A stretch of 64,000 nucleotides of DNA from Bacteroidales bacterium (GTDB taxonomy: Bacteria; Bacteroidota; Bacteroidia; Bacteroidales; UBA932): the NCBI GenBank assembly GCA_017546125.1, contig JAFYXO010000028.1:49206-113205 (forward strand). The letters run 5' to 3'. Every line of letters starts with the position of its first letter. Within the stretch, counting starts at the first letter, position 1. Shown here piece by piece: positions 36,070 through 45,702 of this stretch. Below the pieces are notes generated by a model. The model had not been told where the DNA came from and did not search any database. It saw only the letters and a list, made by a program, of their open reading frames with translations. A program made the translations under genes and the position numbers.

Positions 36070-38469
36070 ATGAAAAGCATTTTAAAAATATTTAAAGGAT
36101 CGGGTATTCTTAACCTGTTGGGCATGACAGTAGCCTTTGCTGCCCTGTATATCCTTCTGGTACAGGTCCATTACGATCTTGGCTACAACAAGAAGTTGAA
36201 GGATGTCGAGCGCCTTTATATAATGGCGACTCCAAGCTGGTTTTCAGAGGGGGAGTATCAGGTGAACCTGAACCGCCCTCTCCAGCTAGCCATTATGGAG
36301 CAGGCATCTATGGTAGAGAGTTGGGGCGTCGCCTATATTGGTGGTGACGGCAAGAACTATACCCGTGTAGGTGATGGTGAAGAGGCCCATACATACCGGA
36401 TCGGCACCTCCCAGCTTACCCGTGGAGCACTGGATGTCTTTGGTTTTTCCCCTATTGCCGGAACATTTGACGGAATGGATAAAGAGGAGACTGTGGCAAT
36501 AAGCGAGACCGCTTCCAATCTGATGCAGGTGGGTGTCGGTGATGCCATCTATGTTGGGAAAGGGAAAGAGCCGATGACTGTCGTGGCAGTGTATGAAGAC
36601 ATGCCTATGAACTCGGACCTCAACAATATCCACATCCTTTACTGTTGTTATCTGGAAAACCAGAGCATTGACAATTTCAGCGAGTGGAGCTACCACCATT
36701 TCGTCAAGCTTGACAGCCCTGACAGCAAAGAGGCATTTGAAGCCTATGCGAGAAAAGTGGTAGAGGGAATTTGGGGTGAGCGTATCGCCTCCGCTCCGGA
36801 GTCTGTAAGGAACAGCATAGACCAAAGTGAGATTGACAAGCAGATTGACCGAGCAACAGTTACCCTTCTCCCTGTGAAAGACATGTACTACAATAAGTTG
36901 ATAGATGCCCCTGCAGGACGCAGCGGCAACAGGACCACTACCCTTACCCTATTGGCGGTAGCCATCCTTATTGTAGTGATCACCCTCATCAACTCCGTAA
37001 ACTTCTTCTTCGCACAGATCCCAATGAGGATCAGGGGACTCAATACCAGAAAGATTCTTGGTAGCAGCAGAGGTGCCCTCGTGGGGAGTCTTATACTTGA
37101 ATCGGGTATTCTGGTCGCTGTGTCATTGTGCGCAGCTGTGGCGGTAGTGGTATTATTCAAAGGCTCCACCTATGCAAATCTGATTACTTGCACATTGGAT
37201 TTTGGCCATAATATTCCCACAATCTGCATAACCATTGCGGCAGCACTATTGATGACCATTGCTTCAAGTCTCTACCCTGCCCTCTATATAACCTCCTTCT
37301 CCCCTGCCTTTGCCATCAAAGGGTCCTTCGGCGCTACCACCAAGGGGAAAAGGCTAAGATACGCCCTCATATCTCTCCAGTTCATAATATCCATATCATT
37401 TGTCATATGCGCCATGTTCATCAAAATGCAGCACAGCTACATGATGAATTATGATATGGGATTTGACAAGGAGTATCTCCTTACTGCCAATGTAGGTGTT
37501 GCGACTGCAGACAGGGAGGCATTTACCGATGAGCTGCTCAAAGATCCCAATATCGCAGATGTTGCTTGGGCAGCAGGGCCTCTTGTAAGCAGCAGCCGCA
37601 TGGGTTGGGGAAGGACCTTCAAAGGTGAGCAGATCAATATAGACGCTTACCCTGTCTCCTGGAACTTCCTTAAATTCATGGGGATCGATGTAGTGGAAGG
37701 GCGCGACTTCACCCCTTCTGACGAGAAGAGCGAGCATGGTGTTTTCATTTTCAACAAGATAGCCAAAGAGAAGTATGGCTTCACTTTGGAAGATAAGGTC
37801 AATGGTCATAGTGCTGAGACTGAGATTGCCGGTTTCTGTGAAGATTTCCAGTTCCGTCCACTGCAATATGAACTGAACCCGTTTGCTTTCTACATCTTCG
37901 GAAAGAATCCATGGTGGGATCTCTCTCACCTCTACATCAGGACCGCTCCGGGGGCCCCTTACCAGGATGTGCAGGAAGCTGTAAACTCGACAATTTCCAA
38001 ATTCAATCCGGGGGCAAATCTGAGCAATTTCAGACTACAGTTTTTCGACGAGGAGCTCGGAAGGCAATACCATAAGGAGAAACAGCTCACCACTATGGTG
38101 GCTCTATTCACCCTGATTGCCATAATAATATCCCTTATGGGTGTATTCGGGCTGGTAGTATTCGAGACCCAGTACCGCCGCAAAGAGATAGGTGTAAGGA
38201 GGGTGCACGGAGCATCTGTCGCAGAGATTCTGAAAATGTTCAACATCAAATTCATGAAGATACTGGGAGTATGTTTTGCAGTTTCTGTCCCAATTACATA
38301 TTTCATAACTGAGTTCTACTATAGTACATTTGCACACAGTTCTCCTATTTACTGGTGGATATTTGCTGCCTCAGGAGCGATGGTCGCCCTCATAGTAGCA
38401 GCAGTAGTGACATTCTCCTCTCTTCGCGCCGCCACCGAAAACCCCGTAGACTCACTGAGAAGTGAATGA
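36070..38469 (+). CDS. FtsX-type ABC transporter permease C
   Basis: 799 residues with the same layout as permeases A and B: N-terminal TM (about 8-27), periplasmic domain, FtsX module (about 292-420), second TM and periplasmic region, and a C-terminal FtsX module ending ENPVDSLRSE. It is closer to permease A (both contain MNYDxG after the second TM, a shared LMGVFGxVxFETQ and similar lengths). It is 122 bp after the ATPase, across the palindromic repeats, and 65 bp before abiEi. Confidence 0.9.
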   Translation: MKSILKIFKGSGILNLLGMTVAFAALYILLVQVHYDLGYNKKLKDVERLYIMATPSWFSEGEYQVNLNRPLQLAIMEQASMVESWGVAYIGGDGKNYTRVGDGEEAHTYRIGTSQLTRGALDVFGFSPIAGTFDGMDKEETVAISETASNLMQVGVGDAIYVGKGKEPMTVVAVYEDMPMNSDLNNIHILYCCYLENQSIDNFSEWSYHHFVKLDSPDSKEAFEAYARKVVEGIWGERIASAPESVRNSIDQSEIDKQIDRATVTLLPVKDMYYNKLIDAPAGRSGNRTTTLTLLAVAILIVVITLINSVNFFFAQIPMRIRGLNTRKILGSSRGALVGSLILESGILVAVSLCAAVAVVVLFKGSTYANLITCTLDFGHNIPTICITIAAALLMTIASSLYPALYITSFSPAFAIKGSFGATTKGKRLRYALISLQFIISISFVICAMFIKMQHSYMMNYDMGFDKEYLLTANVGVATADREAFTDELLKDPNIADVAWAAGPLVSSSRMGWGRTFKGEQINIDAYPVSWNFLKFMGIDVVEGRDFTPSDEKSEHGVFIFNKIAKEKYGFTLEDKVNGHSAETEIAGFCEDFQFRPLQYELNPFAFYIFGKNPWWDLSHLYIRTAPGAPYQDVQEAVNSTISKFNPGANLSNFRLQFFDEELGRQYHKEKQLTTMVALFTLIAIIISLMGVFGLVVFETQYRRKEIGVRRVHGASVAEILKMFNIKFMKILGVCFAVSVPITYFITEFYYSTFAHSSPIYWWIFAASGAMVALIVAAVVTFSSLRAATENPVDSLRSE

Positions 38470-38471
38470 TA

Positions 38472-38536
38472 ATTTTGCCAAATTTTCATTGAAACTTATC
38501 AAATATTTAGTACTTTTGCGTAAGATTTGGCAAAAT
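38472..38536 (+). promoter_or_regulatory. abiE promoter flanked by a perfect 12-bp inverted repeat
   Basis: ATTTTGCCAAAT (38472-38483) and its exact complement ATTTGGCAAAAT (38525-38536) flank a -7 box TACTTTTG (38511-38518). The right arm overlaps the abiEi start codon. AbiEi antitoxins are known to repress their own promoter through inverted repeats, so this is the likely operator. Confidence 0.65.
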
Positions 38537-39281
38537 GAAGGGGTTTTTAGATAAATTTCATGAATTGAAGATATTTACTCTTGATGATGCAACGCGTATC
38601 ATCAAGAGTAAAACTTATGCAATGACAATACTGAGGGGATATATAGAGGATTCCCTGGTGGTTAAGATACGTAGGAACCTATATGCGGTTACGAATCTTG
38701 CTACCAAGCATATCGAGGCAAATAGTTATGAGGTTGCATCGGCGTTGACTCCAACAGCATATGTCGCATATCATTCCGCCCTAGAGTTCTATGGTGTGGC
38801 CAATCAGGTCTTCAACACCATGTATGTCGCAAGCGATAGCATATTCAACAGTTTTGAGTTCGACGGACTATCATACATATATGCTAAAAGCCCGACAAGT
38901 ATTGGAATTGAAACTCCGGTTATGTCATATGGAATAAGAGTAACCACTCTAGAGAGAACCGTCATTGACTGCATAGATAGGATTGACAGGTGCGGAGGGT
39001 CGGAAGAACTGCTTCAGTGCTTCGGAATGATAATGCATGTAAGTGAAGTCAAGTTGATGGAAGTTCTTTCAAGTTATGAGAAAGCAACCCTTTATAAGAA
39101 GGCAGGATTTGTTCTAAGTAAGTTCAAGAGCAGATTTAATCTCAGCGAGGCATTCTTTCAGACATGCAAGGAAAGGGCAAATGTCGGATCTAAAATGCTT
39201 ACATCCTACGAGGATTGTACAGAGTATGACAGAGAATGGAACATTTCATATCCTGACACGTTTAATTCATTCGACTATTAA
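38535..39281 (+). CDS. abiEi: AbiEi-type antitoxin
   Basis: 248 residues. An N-terminal winged-helix region (MKGFLDKFHELKIFTLDDATRII, then VVKIRRNLYAV) is followed by the AbiEi C-terminal domain with YVAYHSALEFYGVA and TTLERTVIDCIDR. In type IV toxin-antitoxin systems AbiEi both neutralises AbiEii and represses the operon. The gene is 5 bp from the toxin gene and has its own promoter with an inverted repeat. It separates the exporter genes from their apparent two-component regulator. Confidence 0.85.
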   Translation: MKGFLDKFHELKIFTLDDATRIIKSKTYAMTILRGYIEDSLVVKIRRNLYAVTNLATKHIEANSYEVASALTPTAYVAYHSALEFYGVANQVFNTMYVASDSIFNSFEFDGLSYIYAKSPTSIGIETPVMSYGIRVTTLERTVIDCIDRIDRCGGSEELLQCFGMIMHVSEVKLMEVLSSYEKATLYKKAGFVLSKFKSRFNLSEAFFQTCKERANVGSKMLTSYEDCTEYDREWNISYPDTFNSFDY

Positions 39282-39286
39282 AGAGC

Positions 39287-40237
39287 ATGAGGGCATACAA
39301 TAAAATTGAGTTGGAAAAAGTGGCCAAAGAGACCGGCTTCATAAGGGATAATCTTGAGAAGGTTGTCCGCCTAAGCAATATTCTGGAATTCCTTGTATCC
39401 AATCATAGCTTGAAAAGTAAACTTGTTCTGAAGGGAGGTACAGCTATCAATCTTACTGTGTTTGATATGCCTCGTCTGTCGGTTGATATTGACCTTGACT
39501 ATTGCTGCAATTCAGACAAGGAAACAATGATGGCAGACAGAGTTGTCATAGGCCAGGAGATTCTCGGATATATGCAGTCCAACGGATATACGCTTCATCC
39601 GTCAAGCAAGAATACGCATGCTCTTGATTCGTGGGTGTTCAGTTATTTGAACGCTGGCGGAAACAGGGATAACATCAAGATTGAAATCAATTATATGATG
39701 AGAACGCATATCCTTGAGCCCTTGACAAGGAAGACATCTGTTCCTTTTATTGAAGAGGTTGATGTATATGCGCTATCTCCACTTGAGTTGTTCGGCAGTA
39801 AGATCAAGGCATTGATTGAAAGAGCTGCTCCGAGAGATATGTATGATGTCAATCGCATGATCCAAAACCAGCTTTTCAAGGATGACCAGATGGATTTGCT
39901 ACGAAAGATTGTAGTATTCTACCTTGCCGTAGGAGGAAAGAATAAACCAGAAAAGGAGTATTCTTTTGAACGAATCCAGAATATCAAGTTTCCTCAGATC
40001 AGATCTACATTGATTCCGGTTCTGAAAAAGACTGAGAAATTTGACTTTGAGGAGGCCAAGACTAATGTGATATCATTTTTATCAAAACTTCTCATCTTAG
40101 GAGATGCTGAGAACAATTTTATAGATTCGTTTAATCAAGGAGAATATAAGCCTGAGCTGCTGTTTGATAATGGTGAAATCATTGAAAGAATCAAGGAGCA
40201 TCCGATGGCTTTATGGAAGATAAACGAGGTTGAGTAA
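39287..40237 (+). CDS. abiEii: AbiEii-type nucleotidyltransferase toxin
   Basis: 316 residues. The polymerase-beta-like nucleotidyltransferase signature is clear: LVLKGGTAINL (about 45-55) and RLSVDIDLDY (about 62-71), with a later ELFGSKIKALIERAAPRDMYD. AbiEii proteins transfer nucleotides, in studied cases to tRNA or other RNA, and arrest growth during phage infection. The stop is just 2 bp before the sigma-54 regulator gene, so both may be on one mRNA. All motifs are intact, so the toxin looks functional. Confidence 0.88.
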   Translation: MRAYNKIELEKVAKETGFIRDNLEKVVRLSNILEFLVSNHSLKSKLVLKGGTAINLTVFDMPRLSVDIDLDYCCNSDKETMMADRVVIGQEILGYMQSNGYTLHPSSKNTHALDSWVFSYLNAGGNRDNIKIEINYMMRTHILEPLTRKTSVPFIEEVDVYALSPLELFGSKIKALIERAAPRDMYDVNRMIQNQLFKDDQMDLLRKIVVFYLAVGGKNKPEKEYSFERIQNIKFPQIRSTLIPVLKKTEKFDFEEAKTNVISFLSKLLILGDAENNFIDSFNQGEYKPELLFDNGEIIERIKEHPMALWKINEVE

Positions 40238-40239
40238 TT

Positions 40240-41589
40240 ATGGCAAAAAGCAAGGCAAAAATACTGGTTGTAGATGACAACAGCGGCATAAGGGCAGCAT
40301 TGAAAGTGCTTCTCCCGATCCATTTCCTGCAGGTGGAGCTGATAGCATCGCCCAATGAGCTTATGAGCAAATTGGTGGAGTTCAGACCCGATGTAGTGCT
40401 GCTGGATATGAACTTCCACACCGACATCAATACAGGCAACGAGGGTCTCTTCTGGCTGAGCGAGATAAAAAAGAGGAGCCCTGAAACCCAGGTTGTCCTC
40501 TTCACCGCATATGCAGACATTCAGCTCGCTGTGGAGGGGATGAAACGGGGAGCTTTTGATTTCATAGTAAAGCCCTGGGACAATGAAAAACTTATTGAAA
40601 CCTTGCGGAGTGCATTTGCAGGGGTGGAAAAATCGGGGAAAGGAGGCAAAGCAGTCTCACCTGCACCATCCGCCATGTATTGGGGAGAGGGTAGACAGAT
40701 CGCTGCAATAAGGGAAAGGGTGACAAAGATCGCTGCTACAGATGCATCTGTCCTTATCACCGGTGAGAACGGGACAGGCAAGGATGTCCTGGCAAATGAG
40801 ATTCACAGAATTTCCGAAAGGGCCCTCAAACCAATGGTATGCGTCGATGCAGGGGCCCTCACCGAAACACTATTTGAAAGTGAACTTTTCGGCCACGTCA
40901 AAGGGGCTTTTACCGACGCCCACACAGACCACACAGGTAAATTTGAACAAGCAGACGGAGGGACACTCTTTCTGGATGAGATTGGAAATATCCCACTGCA
41001 TCTCCAGGCCAAACTACTCAGGGCGATTCAGAACAAATGTATCACCCGTGTCGGAGACACCAGAAGCATACCTGTAGATATAAGGCTGATTTGTGCGACC
41101 AATAAAGACCTGGAGAAGATAGTAAGTGACGGCGATTTCAGGGAGGATCTCTACTATCGTATCAATACAGTCCGTTTCCACCTCCCACCATTGCGCGAGC
41201 GTACAGATGAGATAGAACCTCTCGCAGAGCTGTTCATCAGAAAATTTGCAGAGAAATACAGACGGACAACCAAAGGCTTGACTCCTCAGGCACTGCAGCT
41301 TTTGAAAGGGCACAACTGGAGCGGCAATATAAGGGAGCTGCAGAACTGCATCGAAAAAGCGGTTATCCTCTCTGAAAATGAACTTTTGGGGGCAGCAGAC
41401 ATTGAAATACAACCATCAAAGCAGAAGCAATCCTCCACCATATCACCAGGTGCCACACTGGAAGAGACTGAAGAGCAGGCAATCAGGGCAGCAATGGCAA
41501 AATTTGGGGGAAACCTCTCAATGGTAGCCAAATCGCTCGAGATAAGCCGTCCTACCCTCTATGCAAAACTGAAGAAATATAACATCTGA
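40240..41589 (+). CDS. NtrC-family sigma-54 response regulator
   Basis: 449 residues. A receiver domain (1-125) has phosphoacceptor D56 and K111; an AAA+ domain follows with Walker A GENGTGKD (175-182), the sigma-54 contact loop GAFTDA (222-227) and Walker [10 protein letters not shown] (241-249); the C-terminus is a Fis-type helix-turn-helix (about 425-449). It should activate sigma-54 promoters when phosphorylated by the kinase encoded next to it. The two sigma-54-like promoters with shared dyads in this cluster are the obvious targets. It starts 2 bp after abiEii and overlaps the kinase gene by 1 bp. Confidence 0.95.
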   Translation: MAKSKAKILVVDDNSGIRAALKVLLPIHFLQVELIASPNELMSKLVEFRPDVVLLDMNFHTDINTGNEGLFWLSEIKKRSPETQVVLFTAYADIQLAVEGMKRGAFDFIVKPWDNEKLIETLRSAFAGVEKSGKGGKAVSPAPSAMYWGEGRQIAAIRERVTKIAATDASVLITGENGTGKDVLANEIHRISERALKPMVCVDAGALTETLFESELFGHVKGAFTDAHTDHTGKFEQADGGTLFLDEIGNIPLHLQAKLLRAIQNKCITRVGDTRSIPVDIRLICATNKDLEKIVSDGDFREDLYYRINTVRFHLPPLRERTDEIEPLAELFIRKFAEKYRRTTKGLTPQALQLLKGHNWSGNIRELQNCIEKAVILSENELLGAADIEIQPSKQKQSSTISPGATLEETEEQAIRAAMAKFGGNLSMVAKSLEISRPTLYAKLKKYNI

Positions 41590-42803
41590 TGTCCGTAACA
41601 TTGACCCTCATAGCAGCTATTGCGACCACCGCGGCAATTACTGCGGCTGCAACATCATTACTCACCTCCCGAAAGATGAGAAGGAAGGTAGACTATATGC
41701 TCGATGCCTTTGAGGACAAGGAACTGAACTTCCGGTTCAATGAGAAACCCCTTATCGGGAGGGAATTCAATAAGACATTGAACCGCATACGCAACATTTT
41801 TGACAAGGAGAGGATGGAGATAATCCAACAGGAGAGATACTTCGGAATGTTGCTTGACCACGTGAAAACAGGCGTAGCTGTTGTGGAAGAGAATGGTCAG
41901 ATAACCTATTCCAACAGCACTGCACTCTCCCTGTTGGGTATTGCGACATTTGGCCATATAAGGCAGCTCAAACCTGTAAGCGAACAGCTATATGAGGCAT
42001 TTCTGCTAATAGATGAAAATACTCAGGAGAAGCGGGCCGGCTACTACAATGAAAGAGGCAAGATAACAATCTCCCTCACTGCATCAAAAGCCATAATAGG
42101 CAAAAGCAGTGTTAAAATTATAGCTTTCAATGACATAAGCAGCGAAGTTGCAGAGAATGAACAGGAGTCATGGAACAAACTCATCAGGGTACTCACCCAT
42201 GAGATTATGAATACCATCACCCCCATCGCATCACTGAGCGACACTCTTCTTATGTTTGAAGGGGTGGATGGTCAAATCAAGGATGGGCTGGATACCATTT
42301 CCCAGTCATCCAAAGGGCTTATAAGATTTGTCGAGAACTACAGAAACCTCACTCGAGTGGCAGCACCGGTAAAGAAGCCTCTATACGTAAGGGAACTGGC
42401 AGAGAGGGTAATAAATCTTACCAGAGAACAAGCCCTGATCTCCGGAACAGTATGCACATACACCGAGAAATCTGATGATGTGATACTCTATGCAGACGAA
42501 GGGCAAATTACACAGATTCTTATAAATCTGGTTAAAAATGCAGTGCAGGCTGAGGCAAGAAAAATAGAGATATCTGCACAGATAAATCTTTCAGAGCAGA
42601 TAATCATCAATGTATGGAATGACGGCCGTCCTATCAGCAAGGAGAGTCAGGAGGAGATTTTCATCCCATTCTACACTACCAAACAAGATGGAACCGGGAT
42701 TGGTCTGAGCCTCTCGAGACAGATTATGCGCATGCACAACGGCACCCTTACCCTATCACGGAGTGACGAAAGCGGGACAGTATTCACACTGATATTCAAA
42801 TAG
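41589..42803 (+). CDS. Sensor histidine kinase paired with the sigma-54 regulator
   Basis: 404 residues. One N-terminal TM helix (about 5-25), a HAMP-like linker, a PAS-like domain (about 85-190), the dimerisation box LTHEIMNTITP with H204, and a HATPase domain with N-box ILINLVKNAVQAEA and G-box DGTGIGLSLSRQIM. There is no periplasmic sensor domain, so the signal is probably cytoplasmic or read through the membrane. The start codon shares a base with the regulator's stop (TGATG), so translation is coupled. Confidence 0.93.
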   Translation: MSVTLTLIAAIATTAAITAAATSLLTSRKMRRKVDYMLDAFEDKELNFRFNEKPLIGREFNKTLNRIRNIFDKERMEIIQQERYFGMLLDHVKTGVAVVEENGQITYSNSTALSLLGIATFGHIRQLKPVSEQLYEAFLLIDENTQEKRAGYYNERGKITISLTASKAIIGKSSVKIIAFNDISSEVAENEQESWNKLIRVLTHEIMNTITPIASLSDTLLMFEGVDGQIKDGLDTISQSSKGLIRFVENYRNLTRVAAPVKKPLYVRELAERVINLTREQALISGTVCTYTEKSDDVILYADEGQITQILINLVKNAVQAEARKIEISAQINLSEQIIINVWNDGRPISKESQEEIFIPFYTTKQDGTGIGLSLSRQIMRMHNGTLTLSRSDESGTVFTLIFK

Positions 42804-43080
42804 ACTCTCGACCCGGTACCCGACTCTCACAAGTATTCGCTGTGGCCACCGCGAAAGGATTGGTTCTATAGGTTGGGCACGCTGATATGCCTCACATTGC
42901 CATATCTGTCCAATTATCGTACCCAAAGGTCCCTTCTCACTGGTGGTTGGGCACATCAGTAGGCTCCAAACAGCCCCAGAAAGAGAATCGCGTGTCCAAC
43001 CTCCTTGTCACCACCCTTGTCACCACCCTTGTCCCCTCTTTACCGGCACCTTGCCGAACTTCTCTCTTGCCTACCACGAG
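42804..43080. other. Intergenic region with a 12-bp tandem repeat
   Basis: 277 bp without a recognised gene. CTTGTCACCACC occurs twice in full (43004-43015, 43016-43027) and a third time in part. GGTTGGGCAC occurs at about 42872 and 42949. No promoter or terminator is convincing. Confidence 0.4.
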
Positions 43081-43563
43081 CTAACAACAGGAGTCCTTCG
43101 ATATCTCCTCACCGAAAATGCGGGCGGCTGTAGCCACGCAGCGGGTGCAGGGACGGAGATTATAGTAGAGTTTTGTCCTCTCTGACGGGACAGGTTCCTG
43201 AGGCTCGCGACGGATCTGCAGAAGGTCTGCACAAATGTAAGAGCCCATCTCCGATTTGAACTGGGCTGCAAGTTCCTGAACCTTTCCGTAGTTGGTACTT
43301 CTGGCCAGTGAATCCGAAGGGTCCGCTGCCGGATACTGGAGCCCAGCAAGGGCAAACATCCCTGTCACTGCACCGCAAACCTCACGAAGACGTCCCATAC
43401 CACCACCAAAAGATGACGACAGCTTCGCTGCTGTCTCAAAATCCAAACCGAAATGGTCGCAATAGGCCAGCACCACCGCTTGGGAACAATTGTACCCGCC
43501 CTCAAAAAGATCGATGGCCTTCTGAACCCTCTCATCAATAAATTTTTCTCTATCAGGTATCAT
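43081..43563 (-). CDS. C_GCAxxG_C_C family redox-type protein
   Basis: 160 residues. The family pattern is seen as GGYNCSQAV (C26), FGGGMGRLREVCGAVTG (C63 region), a central CADLL and a closing RPCTRC plus a terminal CC. The family is named for its Cys pattern and is proposed to be redox-active or metal-binding; function is unknown. Single gene, divergent from purB; ATG at 43563. Confidence 0.85.
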   Translation of the reverse strand: MIPDREKFIDERVQKAIDLFEGGYNCSQAVVLAYCDHFGLDFETAAKLSSSFGGGMGRLREVCGAVTGMFALAGLQYPAADPSDSLARSTNYGKVQELAAQFKSEMGSYICADLLQIRREPQEPVPSERTKLYYNLRPCTRCVATAARIFGEEISKDSCC

Positions 43564-43572
43564 AAATTTTCA

Positions 43573-43580
43573 TATCTTTG
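43573..43580 (+). promoter_or_regulatory. -7 box of purB
   Basis: TATCTTTG matches the TAnnTTTG consensus 36 bp before the purB ATG at 43616. Confidence 0.5.
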
Positions 43581-43615
43581 TCACACAAAGATAAACCTTT
43601 ATTCCCAAGAATAAT

Positions 43616-44950
43616 ATGCTTACATCGATTTCTCCTGTTGACGGAAGATACTACAGACAAGTCAGCGAACTTTCATCCTACTATTCAGAATTTGCACTGA
43701 TCAGATACAGAACACGCGTAGAGATAGAGTATTTCATCGCACTATGCGAACTCCCTCTACCTCAGATGGCAGACTTTCCAAAGTCTCTATATGAGCCTCT
43801 AAGAGAGATCTACAGCGGTATGACAGAGGATGATGCTGCTAAAGTCAAATCTATTGAGAAGGTGACCAACCACGACGTAAAAGCGGTTGAGTACTTTATC
43901 AAAGAGAAATTCGATGCCATAGGCGTTGATCCAAAATACAAAGAGTTCGTACACTTCGGACTTACATCACAGGACATCAACAACACATCTGTCCCTCTAA
44001 GTCTTCTTGAGGGTATCCAGGATGTATATCTCCCAAGCCTATACGACATCATCAACACCCTTTCAGACTTTGCTCAAGAGTGGAAAGAGGTTCCGATGCT
44101 TGCCCGCACACACGGACAGCCTGCATCACCTACCCGTCTTGGTAAAGAGATTGATGTATATGTGGTACGTCTTCAGGAGCAGCTCAAGACCCTTTTGGCC
44201 GTACCATACGCTGCCAAATTCGGCGGTGCTACCGGTAACTTGAACGCTCACAATGTGGCTTATCCTGAATTTGACTGGAACGAGTTTGCAAACAATTTCG
44301 TGGAGGAGACCCTTGGGCTCAAACGCTCATACCCTACCACCCAGATTGAGCACTACGATTATATCGCTGCCCTTTTCGACGCTATGAAGAGGATTAACAA
44401 CATCCTTATCGACTTGGCCCGCGACATCTGGATGTACATCTCTATGGAGTACTTCAAACAGAAAATCAAAGCCGGCGAGGTGGGTTCATCAGCGATGCCT
44501 CATAAAGTTAACCCTATCGACTTCGAGAATGCGGAGGGCAACTTCGGCTACGCCAATGCCATCTGCGAGTTCCTTGCATCGAAGCTCCCTATCTCCCGTC
44601 TCCAAAGGGACCTTACAGACTCCACAGTGCTCCGCAATGTGGGTATGCCTATCGCACACTCAATTATCGGCTTCAAATCTATCCTCAAAGGTCTTGGCAA
44701 ACTTATCCTTAACGACGCCAAACTTGAAGAGGACCTTGAAGACAACTGGGCAGTAGTGGCTGAGGCGCTTCAGACCATCCTACGCCGCGAAAGCTACCCT
44801 AATCCATACGAGACACTCAAACAGCTTACCCGTACCGGTTCTGCCATCTCACGTGAGACCATTGCAGAATTTATTGAGACACTCAATGTATCTGAAGATG
44901 TAAAAGAGGAGATGAGAGCCATCACCCCTCACAACTACACCGGCAGATAA
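43616..44950 (+). CDS. purB: Adenylosuccinate lyase
   Basis: 444 residues. The fumarase/aspartase superfamily signature GSSAMPHKVNP and the N-terminal SPVDGRY identify PurB. It catalyses two fumarate-releasing steps of purine synthesis in the cytoplasm. Length is normal for the type with short C-terminus. It lies 5 bp upstream of the YjjG-like phosphatase gene. Confidence 0.97.
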   Translation: MLTSISPVDGRYYRQVSELSSYYSEFALIRYRTRVEIEYFIALCELPLPQMADFPKSLYEPLREIYSGMTEDDAAKVKSIEKVTNHDVKAVEYFIKEKFDAIGVDPKYKEFVHFGLTSQDINNTSVPLSLLEGIQDVYLPSLYDIINTLSDFAQEWKEVPMLARTHGQPASPTRLGKEIDVYVVRLQEQLKTLLAVPYAAKFGGATGNLNAHNVAYPEFDWNEFANNFVEETLGLKRSYPTTQIEHYDYIAALFDAMKRINNILIDLARDIWMYISMEYFKQKIKAGEVGSSAMPHKVNPIDFENAEGNFGYANAICEFLASKLPISRLQRDLTDSTVLRNVGMPIAHSIIGFKSILKGLGKLILNDAKLEEDLEDNWAVVAEALQTILRRESYPNPYETLKQLTRTGSAISRETIAEFIETLNVSEDVKEEMRAITPHNYTGR

Positions 44951-44955
44951 TTCAG

Positions 44956-45702
44956 ATGAAAGAATACAGGTACTTCCTTATAGACATAGATCGCACGCTC
45001 TGGGATTTCGACACGAACTCGGAGCATGCGATTTGGCATCTTATAGAGAGGCATCCCCACCTGGATGAGGCTATCCGCCGGGTGGAGGGAGAGAACACCC
45101 ACTACAAACACCTCTTCTTCGAGAGATACGACGTACTTAACCACAAGCTCTGGGCCCAATACGAATCCGGAGAGATAACCAAAGATACACTGCGCTGGCT
45201 CAGATTCCACGTCGCATTCCAGCAGTACACTCTGGATGATGAGGCATTCGCCCAACAATTCGGTGAGGAGTACCTCGCTCAGATGATTTGCGAGAAAGAG
45301 CTTATCCCAGGAGCACGCGAAATGCTTGCAAGGATAGAGTCCCTCGGGGGAAAAATGGCAGTTTTGAGCAATGGATTCAAAGAGGTGCAATACCATAAAC
45401 TGGAGCGCAGCGGCATCCGCCAATATTTCAGCGAAGTGGTCATTTCAGAGGAGGTGGGATACCAGAAACCGGATCCAAATATCTTCAGAATCGCCCTTGA
45501 AAGGCTTTGCGGCTTTACTGAGGCTGAAAATCCTGATGGGTGGCAGAAGGTAAAGGATAGTGCAATAATGATCGGAGACGACCCTGCAAATGACATCTTG
45601 GGTGCCATGAATTATGGCATAGACCAATTCTTCTACAACCCTAAAGGAAAACCATCACCGGGCGGCACATTCGAATCTGAAAGTCTAATTCTCCCTTTCT
45701 GA
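44956..45702 (+). CDS. YjjG-type HAD nucleotidase
   Basis: 248 residues, HAD superfamily with D10xD12 (DIDRTLWDFD), SNGF (motif II), lysine in SEEVGYQKPDP and the final acidic motif IGDDPANDI. It resembles noncanonical pyrimidine nucleotidases (YjjG), which remove phosphate from dUMP and modified nucleotides. Pairing with purB (5 bp apart) fits nucleotide metabolism. Its end overlaps the convergent GH18 gene by 18 bp. Confidence 0.85.
   Translation: MKEYRYFLIDIDRTLWDFDTNSEHAIWHLIERHPHLDEAIRRVEGENTHYKHLFFERYDVLNHKLWAQYESGEITKDTLRWLRFHVAFQQYTLDDEAFAQQFGEEYLAQMICEKELIPGAREMLARIESLGGKMAVLSNGFKEVQYHKLERSGIRQYFSEVVISEEVGYQKPDPNIFRIALERLCGFTEAENPDGWQKVKDSAIMIGDDPANDILGAMNYGIDQFFYNPKGKPSPGGTFESESLILPF

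Noticed and set aside
43004..43036. CTTGTCACCACC repeats as a CRISPR array
   Set aside because: Units are 12 bp, directly adjacent, without spacers or cas genes.
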